From contig JABTUJ010000032.1 in NCBI GenBank assembly GCA_015075445.1, positions 53,142 through 117,141 on the forward strand: a stretch of DNA of 64,000 nucleotides. Direction: 5' to 3'. The stretch is from Verrucomicrobiales bacterium. GTDB lineage: Bacteria; Verrucomicrobiota; Verrucomicrobiia; Limisphaerales; J093. Both the position numbers and the translations under genes were made by a program. Positions 1-10,100 of this stretch are shown one piece after another (within the stretch, counting starts at the first letter, position 1; the number at the start of each line of letters is the position of its first letter). The notes beneath the pieces were generated by a model. The model searched no databases. It had not been told where the DNA came from and saw nothing but the letters and a program-made list of their open reading frames with translations.

Positions 1-2
1 GC

Positions 3-203
3 AACGCCCTTCCCGCCGCGATCGAGCTCGAACTCGGCATCCTCGAACCGGACGCCCTCGCCCGCTTCCGCGCGCTGCCGGCGGGCTCGGACTTTGCGGC
101 CCGTTTCCTCTCCAACCGCGCCTCGCAGGTGCAACTGTTCCGCCAGCGCATCCCGATCTGGCAGGCCCCACCGCTGTCCACGGCTTCCTCCGCCCGGCCA
201 TGA
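3..203 (+). CDS. C-terminal tail of a prepilin-like cassette protein (partial)
   Basis: An open frame enters from the left edge and stops at 201-203, giving the last 66 residues of a protein. The stop overlaps the ATG of the next gene in an ATGA arrangement, so the two are translationally coupled. The tail is soluble and contains SQVQLFRQRIPIW. Its position directly before a Verru_Chthon 'A'-like gene suggests the preceding prepilin-like member of that cassette (a C- or D-type protein). This is inferred from context, because the diagnostic N-terminus lies outside the window. Confidence 0.5.
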   Translation, partial: NALPAAIELELGILEPDALARFRALPAGSDFAARFLSNRASQVQLFRQRIPIWQAPPLSTASSARP

Positions 204-3200
204 AGGTTCACGCTTCCGTCCCCCCAGTGCCGACCTCCCGGACTTTGGTCGCGTCCCCGGTCCCCGCCGTGGCCGCCGGCCGACCCCCGGCGGCACCCCA
301 AGGCGTGGTGCTCATCATCACGCTGGTCATGCTCTCCGTCGTCACGTTCATGGCCGTCACCTTCCTCGCGGTCAGCCGCCGCGAGCGCGTCGCGGTCACC
401 GTCGTGGAGGAACAAACCCGCGCCCGACTGATGGCGGAAACCGCCGTCGCCCGGGCGCAGGCCGAAGTGGTCTCGCGGGTCATCGCCACGAGCAACCTCC
501 TCAACTACGGGTTCTTCGTCTCCACCAATTTCATCAGCCCCTACGGCTTCGATGCCAGCCTTCCGCTCGTGGTCCCCAACCCCACCAACGTCAACTACGA
601 ACGCACGCTCTCCGGTGGCCCCATGACCGCCGACGCCACGCCCTGGCTCCGGAACATCGCAAACCTCCAGTACGACCCGCGGCCGCCCGTCTTCTTCTCC
701 GTCACCAACGACCCCCGTGTCCCCCTCGACTTCCGGTTCTACCTCGACCTCAACCGCAACGGCCGCTTCGAGTCCAATGGTCTCCTGCCCGAGCTAGGCT
801 TTAACGGCCAATGGCTCGGCACCAACGGACTCTCCTGGCGCGGCGGCGGCGAGTCGGTCCTGAGCAACTTCTTCGTCGGCGACCCCGAATGGGTGGGCAT
901 TCTCCAGGACCCCGGCCTGCCGCACTCCCCCACCAACCGCTTCCTCGGCCGCATGGCCTATCTCGTCCAGCCGGCCGGCAAGAGCCTCGACCTGAACTTC
1001 ATCGGCAACCACGCGCTCCGGGTCAACGACACCCAGCTCCAGCTCGACGGCTACTACCGCAACCAGGGCGTCGGCTCCTGGGAGCTCAACCTCGCCGCCT
1101 TCCTCCGCGACCTGAACACCAACGTCACCACCTTCTACAACTACCGCGGCCTGGCCGGACCCGGCACCGGCGCGGCCGCCGAGGATGCCCTCTCCCTCCT
1201 CCGCTACCGCTACGGGGGTGACCTGCGGAATCTCCTGCCCGTGGGCACGCTCTATGGTCAGCAGGCCGCCAATGCCTTCCAGGCCGACTGGATTGACGGG
1301 TACAGCGACGGGCCCGCCTTCACCGCCACCAACCTCCTGGGCCTCACGGTCGACGATGACCTCTCCCCCCCCAACAAACCCTGGGCGGGCAGTGACAACC
1401 CGCGCACCTACGTCGATCTGCAGGAGCTCTTCGACACCAACAAGGTGCTCACGACCGCCGGCAACGCGATCTGGCCCGCCCGCATGCTGCTCGCCCAGAA
1501 CGCCCTCTCTTCCTACGACCGCTACACCTTCTACCGCCTCCAAAGCCAGATGGGCACGGACTCCGGCGCGGGCGAGTTGGGCAAGGTCAACCTCAACTAC
1601 AACAACACCCCGCCCCTCAACGCCACCAACTTCGTGCCCTGGACACCGCAGGCCTTCTTCGAGGCCGCCGCCAACCGCCTCTTCGTCGCTGCCCGCCGCA
1701 CCAACATCGTCCGCGCCGGCAACAACCTCTACACCAACTTCTACATCGGCAACGCCCTCATCCGGCCCGCGATGTCCGTCAACAACATCCTGGTCCACCC
1801 CTACAACGAATACACGCCCGAGGTCCACCGCCTCCTCCAGCTCGCCGTCAACCTCTACGTCGCCACCACCAACCGCGCCGACACCGCCTACCCCCATCTG
1901 CCCACCGTCTTCCGCCCGCTCTTCGCCACCGAGGGCGACGCCATCTTCATCAAGGGCTACGAACCGGTCACCAACAACGCCCGCGCCATCCTCCAGTCCG
2001 AGCGCATCCTCAGCCTCGCCATCCCGGCGCACCGCACCCAGTTGGCCTCCCTCGAGCGCGCCATCGTCTACGACGTGCCCTTCCTCATCGGGGCCAAGAA
2101 AGGCCTGCCCAACTTCAATGAGTTCTCCCTCCGCAACGTCGCCCAGGTCACCCGCAAGCTCGAAGTCCGCAAGCGGACGCCCGCCGACCTGGAGCCGTTC
2201 CAGACGAACTTGATGTACTTGCTTACGCTCACCAACCAGTTCGGCATCGAGCTCTGGAATTCCTACACCAACCCCTTCCCGCGCTCCGTCCGCGTGCAGG
2301 TCCTCGGCAGCTACTCCCTCGCCCTCATCGACGGCGCCCGCACCAACGTCCCGCTCGCCTACACCAATCTCCCCTACAACACGAACCTGGTCCTCAACGC
2401 CAGCCAATGGACCTCGAACCAGTTCCTCCTCCCCATCCTCCGGCCGATCAGCCTGGCCAACACCATGGCCTACCAGCCCGTCCCGGCCCCCAACCTCGTC
2501 CCGGCCGGCCTCAACACCCCCTTCGTCCCCAACCAGGGATTCTATTTCCCCGACTGGAGCCTCCGCGGCACCAACAGCTTCATCTGCGCCATCCTCGACG
2601 AAGGCACCGGCAACTTCCTCGACTTCGTCAGCCTCGGCCTGCTCCGCTCGGACCTCTACATCACCCGCGAACTCGCCGGCCGTGACACCCTCGCCCAGGT
2701 CGGCGCCACCACTGAGCCCGGCAATGTCTGGGACACCAACCGCGTCGGCGGCGGCACCACGCTCACCACGCCCATGGTCGGCATCGAAAACCAGATGCAG
2801 ATCTCCCTCGGTAACCTGCCCGTCAGCGACGCCCAGTGGCGCAGTTACAACCAGAACACCGTCGAGGGCCAGGACAAGGCCAAGAGCATCGATCGCTTCC
2901 GCATGTTCCACGGGCTGACCCCGCTCGTGTACACCAGCGAGCGCGAGCGCCAGGCCCTCCGTGCCGAACTCAGCGGCCGGACCACCGTCCAGGCGCCATA
3001 CTCCCCGACTCGCAAGCTCTACTCGGATTCCTCCTGGCAGGCCAACGACCCCCTCGTCCATTATCTCGTCTCCGATCTCCTCGATCCCCAGAACCGTCCG
3101 GACGACCCCGACCGCACCAACACCGTGCGCTTTGCCGTGCCGCCCACCGCCGTCCTCACCAACTCCAATCTCGGCCTCATCAACGAGCGCTATGCCCCGT

Positions 3201-4081
3201 GGGGCGGCAACCCCAACCTCACCCCCGGCCCCCGCGCCTACGATAACCGGGTCAAAGACCCCCTCATCACCCGCTCCGACGACTGGCACTTCCCCACCAA
3301 CAAGTTCCCGAGCCTCGGCTGGATCGGACGGGTCCATCGCGGCACCCCGTGGCAAACCGTTTACCTCAAGTCCGGCGTCATCTCGCCGCGCGAGTGGCTC
3401 GCCTGGTCCGGTAGTGTGGGGACCCATCCCACCAATGACTGGCCGCTGCTCGAGTCCTTCACGACCGCCGCGAACGAGAACGCCGCCCGCGGTCTCCTCT
3501 CCGTCAACCAGACCAACCTCGCCGCCTGGTCCGCGGTCCTGAGCGGCCTCTCGGTCCTCAGCAACCTGACCCCCGCCACCATCGTCCTCAACGGCCAGCA
3601 GCCCGAGTTCCAGGAGGTCTTCATCCAGCCGGACGGCCCCGTGGGACTCACCCGTTACCCCCAGCTTCGGCGCATCGTCGAGGGCATCAACCGCACCCGG
3701 CTCAGCGAGGTCACCAACAACCAGCAGACCATCCCCGTCTTCAACCGCCTCGGCCGCATCCTCGCCACCCCCGAGTTGACCGTGGCGTCTCCCTTCCTCG
3801 ATCCCAACCACTACGTCACCGACCCCGTGCTCGAGCGGATCCCCCAACAAATCCTGTCGCTCTTGCGCGAAGATGATCCGCGCTTTGTGGTCTATGCCTT
3901 CGGCCAGGCCCTGCGCGAGGCGCCCAACTCCCTCTACCTCCAGGCCGGCGGTTTCAATCGGCTGTGCACCAACTACCAGGTCACCGCCGAGTACGCCGCC
4001 AAGGCCGTCATCCGGATCGAGGGAGCCCCACTTAACCCCCGCGCCGTCATCGAGAGCTACCGGGAGCTGCCCGCGCAGTAA
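200..4081 (+). CDS. Verru_Chthon cassette protein A-like, PilX-type N-terminus
   Basis: A 1,293-residue protein. A hydrophobic helix at about residues 36-57 (GVVLIITLVMLSVVTFMAV) is followed by a charged amphipathic stretch rich in Arg/Glu/Ala, the layout of PilX-like and pseudopilin N-termini. The rest is a long extracellular-type sequence very rich in Asn, Thr and Pro with no recognisable catalytic motif. Length, N-terminal layout and coupling to an upstream prepilin-like gene match the 'protein A' family of the Verru_Chthon cassette, a group restricted to Verrucomicrobia. A role in surface or pseudopilus assembly is inferred. The ATG at 200 overlaps the previous stop. Confidence 0.6.
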   Translation: MKVHASVPPVPTSRTLVASPVPAVAAGRPPAAPQGVVLIITLVMLSVVTFMAVTFLAVSRRERVAVTVVEEQTRARLMAETAVARAQAEVVSRVIATSNLLNYGFFVSTNFISPYGFDASLPLVVPNPTNVNYERTLSGGPMTADATPWLRNIANLQYDPRPPVFFSVTNDPRVPLDFRFYLDLNRNGRFESNGLLPELGFNGQWLGTNGLSWRGGGESVLSNFFVGDPEWVGILQDPGLPHSPTNRFLGRMAYLVQPAGKSLDLNFIGNHALRVNDTQLQLDGYYRNQGVGSWELNLAAFLRDLNTNVTTFYNYRGLAGPGTGAAAEDALSLLRYRYGGDLRNLLPVGTLYGQQAANAFQADWIDGYSDGPAFTATNLLGLTVDDDLSPPNKPWAGSDNPRTYVDLQELFDTNKVLTTAGNAIWPARMLLAQNALSSYDRYTFYRLQSQMGTDSGAGELGKVNLNYNNTPPLNATNFVPWTPQAFFEAAANRLFVAARRTNIVRAGNNLYTNFYIGNALIRPAMSVNNILVHPYNEYTPEVHRLLQLAVNLYVATTNRADTAYPHLPTVFRPLFATEGDAIFIKGYEPVTNNARAILQSERILSLAIPAHRTQLASLERAIVYDVPFLIGAKKGLPNFNEFSLRNVAQVTRKLEVRKRTPADLEPFQTNLMYLLTLTNQFGIELWNSYTNPFPRSVRVQVLGSYSLALIDGARTNVPLAYTNLPYNTNLVLNASQWTSNQFLLPILRPISLANTMAYQPVPAPNLVPAGLNTPFVPNQGFYFPDWSLRGTNSFICAILDEGTGNFLDFVSLGLLRSDLYITRELAGRDTLAQVGATTEPGNVWDTNRVGGGTTLTTPMVGIENQMQISLGNLPVSDAQWRSYNQNTVEGQDKAKSIDRFRMFHGLTPLVYTSERERQALRAELSGRTTVQAPYSPTRKLYSDSSWQANDPLVHYLVSDLLDPQNRPDDPDRTNTVRFAVPPTAVLTNSNLGLINERYAPWGGNPNLTPGPRAYDNRVKDPLITRSDDWHFPTNKFPSLGWIGRVHRGTPWQTVYLKSGVISPREWLAWSGSVGTHPTNDWPLLESFTTAANENAARGLLSVNQTNLAAWSAVLSGLSVLSNLTPATIVLNGQQPEFQEVFIQPDGPVGLTRYPQLRRIVEGINRTRLSEVTNNQQTIPVFNRLGRILATPELTVASPFLDPNHYVTDPVLERIPQQILSLLREDDPRFVVYAFGQALREAPNSLYLQAGGFNRLCTNYQVTAEYAAKAVIRIEGAPLNPRAVIESYRELPAQ

Positions 4082-4103
4082 ACCCGCCCACCTGATCTGG
4101 CGT

Positions 4104-7100
4104 ATGAAAACCCGTTTTTGGTCCGCAATTAGCCTCCTCGCCTTCGTCGGCGGGATCCTCTTCTGGCTGGAAGGCGACCGCCGCCAGTCCCTCCAGCCGC
4201 CCCTCCCACCCCCTGCCCCCGGCGCCGACGCCACGCAGCGAGTGACTCAGGCGACCTCCCCGGCGCCCGTCCGCCTCCTCACACGCGCGGACACGCTCCC
4301 CGCCGCGGCCTCGACCGCCCCGGACGCGCCGGTCCACTACGCCGACGCTGTCTTCCCCCTCCGCCTCCGTAACACCCCGGCCTCCATCGACGCCCTGAGC
4401 CGGAGCGAAACCGCCCTGCTCCTGCGCAATGCCCTCCTGGATACCGCCAGCCCCGTGCCTCTGCCGGTCCCGGATCTCCTCCGCGCTTCTCCCGAACCCG
4501 GCGCGTATCTGGTCCAGGCCCACGGCCCGTTGACCCCCGCCTTCCGCGCCCGCATCGCCGCCCAGGGCGGACGGGTCGTTTCTTACATCCCCAACAACGC
4601 TTACCTCGTCCGCATCTCCGCCTCGGGTGCGGCCGCGTTGAGCGCCGACGCCCGCGCCGTCCTGCCCTTCGAACCTTACTTCAAGCTGGACCCCGGCCTC
4701 CTGACACGCGCCCTCGAACACGAACCGCTGCCTGAGCACGCCCTCGTCCGCGTGACCGCGTACGCGGAGGATCGCGACACCGTCTTCACCGACCTCATCG
4801 CCCTCGGCGTTGCCGTCGTTGCCGAGAGCCGCGGCACCCTCGGTTTCGAACCCGAGCCCCAGTTTGTGGTCGCGCCCCGGACCGCCTCGCTGGCCGCCCT
4901 CGCCGCCCTCCCGGGCGTGCAGTTGATCGAGACCTACGCCGACCGTGTCCTCCTCAACGATCTCACCCGCGAACGCCTTGCCGTGGCTGCGGACACCGTC
5001 ACGGCCACCAACTACCTGGGACTCACGGGCAGCAACGTGTGGGTGAACATCAACGATAGCGGTGTCTGGGCCGACCATCCCGACCTCGAAGGGCGTGTCT
5101 TCGCCGGCGGCACCAACCTCCTCGAGGACCCGCTGGGCCACGGCACGCACGTCGCCGGCATCATCGCCAGCACCGGCGCCAACGGCCCCACCGGCACGAA
5201 TGTCCCGCCCGGCTCCCTCACCAACGCCACCTTCCGCGGCCTCGCCACCAACGCCAGCCTCTTCGTCCTGGGCGTGGACCGCACCCTCGGCCCGCTCTCC
5301 TCCGATCTCGTCCTGCAGCAGGTGGCCGCCGCCACCAACTATCTCACCCTGGGGCGCACCAACGCCCTCATCTCGAACAATAGCTGGGGTTACGAGCGCC
5401 GCCTCACTTCCGATCTCGAAGGCGCCTACTACGACTCCGCCGCCGCCAGCTACGACGCCGCCGTGCGCGATGCCCTGCCGGACGAACCGGGCAGCCAGCC
5501 CCTGCTCTATGTGTTCGCCGCGGGCAACGCCGGCAGGGGCAACGAGGATGGCAGCGGCGGCGACGCTGGCAGCATCTTCTCCCCGGCCACGGCCAAGAAC
5601 GTGATCACCGTCGGGGCCATCGAGAGCTTTCGCTCCATCACCTATGAGGTGGTGGCCACCAACCAGGTCACCAACATCTTCGAAGGCGAGTTCTTCGTCA
5701 CCAACGTCGTCGAGACCAATACCCTCACGCTCAGGTTCTCGGACAGCGACGACGAGGTCGCCCCCTTCTCCGGCCGCGGCAACGTCGGCGTCGACATCGA
5801 GGGCGACAACGGTCGATTCAAGCCGGACATTGTGGCCCCGGGTGTCTTCATCGTCTCGACCTCCCCCACGAACTGGACCGTCGACCTGATCACCACCAAC
5901 TCGACCGTCCGCGTCTTCCCGGCCCAGCTCGTGCTCCCCACCGAATGGAACCAGTACGGCCTGCTGGTCCCCGCCCGGGCCGCCCGCTTCACCATCACGA
6001 CCCTCCCGGCCCCCGATTCCCCGGATCCATTCCCCGACCTGGAAATCTACGCCCGCTTCGGTGACACGCCCACGACGGCCGACTTCCGCGGGATCCGCGA
6101 GGCCACCATCGATTCTCCGGAGGAGGGCCCCTGGTACTACAGCATCGCCAACCCCACCCAGGCGCCGGTGAGCTTCAACCTCGTCATCCGCCTCGACGTC
6201 ACCGTGGACGCCAGCGATTACCTGGATCTGCTCCGTGACATTAACGAGCCCCTTGCCCCCTACTACCGCTACGACAACGGCACCAGCGCCTCGGCCGCCG
6301 CCGTCTCCGGACTCCTGGCCCTCATGCAGGAATTCTTCGAGCAGCAGCTCGAGCGGCCCTACAGCCCGGCCCTCATGAAGGCCCTCCTCATCAACGGCGC
6401 CCGCTCGCTCAGCTCCCGCTACAACCTCGAAGTCCGGCCGCAGATCAACTACCAGGGCTGGGGCTTGCCCGCCCTCACCAACATCATCCCCGCCGTTCTC
6501 ACCAATCTCCTGGATCAGCCGGAGGAGTGGCCCGTCCGCTGGTTGGATCAACACCCCACCAACGCCCTCGCCACCGCCGAGACTCATCAGTACGATCTCA
6601 CCATCCCCACCAACGCCCTCACCTCCGACCTGCGCGTCACCCTCGTCTGGACCGACCCGCCCGCCAATCCCGCTGCCTCGATCAAACTCGTCAACGACCT
6701 CGACCTCGTCGTCTCCAACCGCACCACCGGCCTCTGGTACCTCGGGAACGACATCCCCGCCTCAAGCGACTACAACCGCCCCGTCTCGACCAATGACAAC
6801 GTCGGCCTCGCCGACAACATCAACAACGTCGAGAACGTCTTCCTCCGCGGCCCCATCGACACCAACTACACCGTCTACGTCACCGCCCGCCGCGTGAACG
6901 TCAATGCCGTCACCGCTCACACCAACGCCATCGCCCAGGACTACGCCCTCGTCGTCTCCGTCAGCGGCACTAACGCCCTCACCTTCACCCCGCAGCCGCT
7001 GCTGATGAGCCCTCCCGCCGCACCCACCATCCTCACCAACGGCCGCGAGGTCACTCGCCAGCGCGCTGGCGCTCATTCGCCTCTGATCGGAACCCGCGAC

Positions 7101-10100
7101 GGCACCACCAACCAGTGGCACTTCTACGTCTTCACCAACGAGTTCAATCCCGCCCTGACCGACGGCGACACCAACTTCGGTCGGTATGTGGGCTTCGGAG
7201 TCTCGAGCCCGCCGAACCTGTCGGTGCCCCGGGGCAACGGGCAAGGGGACATCGACCTGTACGTCCTGCGCGGCAGCTCGAATCTCCTCAGCCTCGACCC
7301 CGCCGCCCTCGCCGCGTCCATCACCTCCCTGCAGCGGGGCGGGACCGAGGAGGTCACGTTCGAGGACGCCGCGATCGGTGAGGTGTTCTACATCGGCATC
7401 AAAGCTGAGGACCAGATGTCCGCCGAGTACAACCTCCTGGCCACCTCGAGCGACGAACCCTTTGGCCAACTGCTCGACGACGGCAGCTACATGATCTTCG
7501 GCCGTCCCAAGCCCCGGCGCATCCCCGACGGCACTCCCCAATCCCCCGGCGCCAGCTCCATGTTCGGCTTCGGCACTTATCCCATGGTCGTGGGCCGCGC
7601 CATCGCCTATACCACCACCCGCCACGAGGAAATGGGTGACCTGCTCGGCAACCTCAGCCACGCCCGTCGCTTCGCCGTCCTGAACAACCACAGCCCCGCC
7701 ACCCCCGCCGCCGACGGCACCGTCAGCGTCATCTTCGACGACACCGGTACCGCCATCGAACCCACGGCCGTCCGCAGCGACGGCCCCGGCAGCCTCATCG
7801 ATTTCATTGGTAGTCAGGGCACCGGCCTTTGGCGTTTCACCATGATCGATAACGCCCTCGGCCATACCGGCCAGGTCGAAGACCTCCGCATCCGCATCTT
7901 CCCCGCCCCCGACCTCATGGCCGGCGCGTTCGTGACCCTCGCGCCCAACCAGTTCGACATCCTCTTTGTGGACGTCCCTCCCGAGGCCACCCTCCTCCGG
8001 GTCGTCCTCTCCCAGATGACCGTCCCCATCGACGTCTTCCTCCGCTACGAAGTCCCGCCAACGCTCACCGACTTTGACAAGTACGCGCGTATCGCACCCC
8101 CGGGCGGAGAACTCACCCTCGGCCGGGCCGATATCCCTCCGCTCCGTCCGGGTCGCTATTTCATCGGGGTGTACAACCCGAATGCCCAGTCCACCACCTT
8201 CTACATCCGCGCCGAACTCGACAGTGATCCCCAAGGACCCCTCCGCACCGAGTTCGTCGGCACCAACACCGTCCCCATCCTCGACGACGCCCGCATTTAT
8301 CTCACCAACCAGGTCAGTCGTGCTCTCCAGGTCGCCGACGTGAACGTCGGCCTCCGCGTCAGTCACCCGCGCGTCTCGGATCTCGCCTTCAGCCTCATCA
8401 GCCCCGAAGGCACCCGCACCGTGCTGGTCGAGAACCGGGGCAGCACCAACCGCACTGCGCTTGGCTACGACGAGGTGGTCACCAACTTCCACCACGTCGC
8501 CCTCACCTACCGCACCAACACCGGCCTCGCCACCCTCTACCTCGACGGCGTGCCCCAGGGTCAGCGGGACCTCGGCAGCTTCGCCCCGGACACGCGCCAC
8601 CACCTCTTCCTCGGCCGGCAAACCGTCACCAACGTCGCCTTCGCCGCCCAGTACCTCGGCCAATTGGACGAGGTCGACCTCTACGGTCGCGCGCTCGAAC
8701 CCTCCGAAATCCTCGGCATCTACCGGTACGGCGGCGCCGCCAAACCCACCAACGCCCTCGTCAGCCGCTGGAGCTTCGACGGCAATGGCGCCGATGCCAG
8801 GGGCAACCACCCGGCCGGGATCGACGGCCCCACCTTCGTCCCCGGCAAGTTCGGCCTGGGCCTGGACTTCGCCCGCATTGGCGACTTCGTGATCATCACC
8901 AACGCCGTTGGCCTCGATGTCGGCCTCCGTGACGGCTTCACCATCGATGCCTGGGTCAACCCTGCCGACCTCAGCACCAACCGCATCCTCGCAACCTGGG
9001 GCAATGGCACCGACCACCTCGGCGTCGAGTTCGGTTTCCGCCCCGGCACGCTTACCAACGCCCCCGCCGGCCTGCTTTATGCCAACCTGCGCGATCGCAC
9101 GGGCACGAGCCACATCGTGGAAGCCCTGACCCAGGGCCTGATCCAGACCAACGCCTTCCTCACCAATACCGTCTACGTCACCCTCACTGAGGACACCAAC
9201 CGCACTTCGATCCCGATCAAGTTCGCCGAACCGGACACCGCCCCGACCGGCCGCTCCACCAACCAGTTCCTGAGCGGGTTCGAGGGCCGCATCCCCGGCC
9301 GCCTCCTCCGCCTCGCCCCCGACGACCACTTCGAAGGTTGGCGCGTCGCCGCCGGCCATCCGGCCGTCCTCAACGCTCCCCTCGCCCACACCGGCACCAA
9401 CCTGCTCGTGCTCCGCAACGGCACCTTGATCACCAATCTTACCACCCGCCCCGGCCGCACCTACCGGCTCCAGTTCGCCCACCGGCGCGAGCCCCTGCCC
9501 GAGGGCCTCGTAAGCTGGTGGCCGGCCGAGAACACGGTCAACGACATCGTCAGCACCAACCACGGCCTCGCCCAGGCGGGCCTCGGCTACCTGCCCGGCA
9601 AGGTCGGCATGGCCTTCGGCCTCACCAACGCCGGCTATGCCCGCGTGCCCCACAGCCCGTCCCTCAGTTTCAGCAACGAGCTCAGCGTCGAGTTCTGGTA
9701 CCTGGCCGAGGACTACGCGCCGCTGGGCAGCAGCCTTTTCTACAAGCGCGACACCGCCGATCCCCTGCGCATCAACTATCTCGTGGCCCTCTCTCAGACC
9801 GGCCTCGACGCCGGGTTCAACGACCCCACGGTCTTCGGCGCCGGTTCAGACCTCCCCAACGGCGTCGAGGGGGTCCGGCTTTCCCCCCCGCCACCCGTCG
9901 GCGTCTTCCACCACCTCGTCGCCACCTACCGGCAAATCAACCCCACCCAGGTCGAGTTGGCCCTCTTCCTCAACGGCCAGCGACAGCGCGCCAAGATCAT
10001 CGGCGGGGTCCTGAGCAATGCCGTGAACCCGGGCCCCCTCTGGATCGGCCGCACCACCTTCACCGGCCTCATGGATGAGGTCACCCTGTACGATCGCGTG

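Noticed and set aside
794..4234. Long minus-strand open frame of over 1,100 codons opposite the Verru_Chthon-like gene
   Set aside because: A GC-rich shadow frame: acidic, low complexity, no family features, wholly opposite a well-supported gene.
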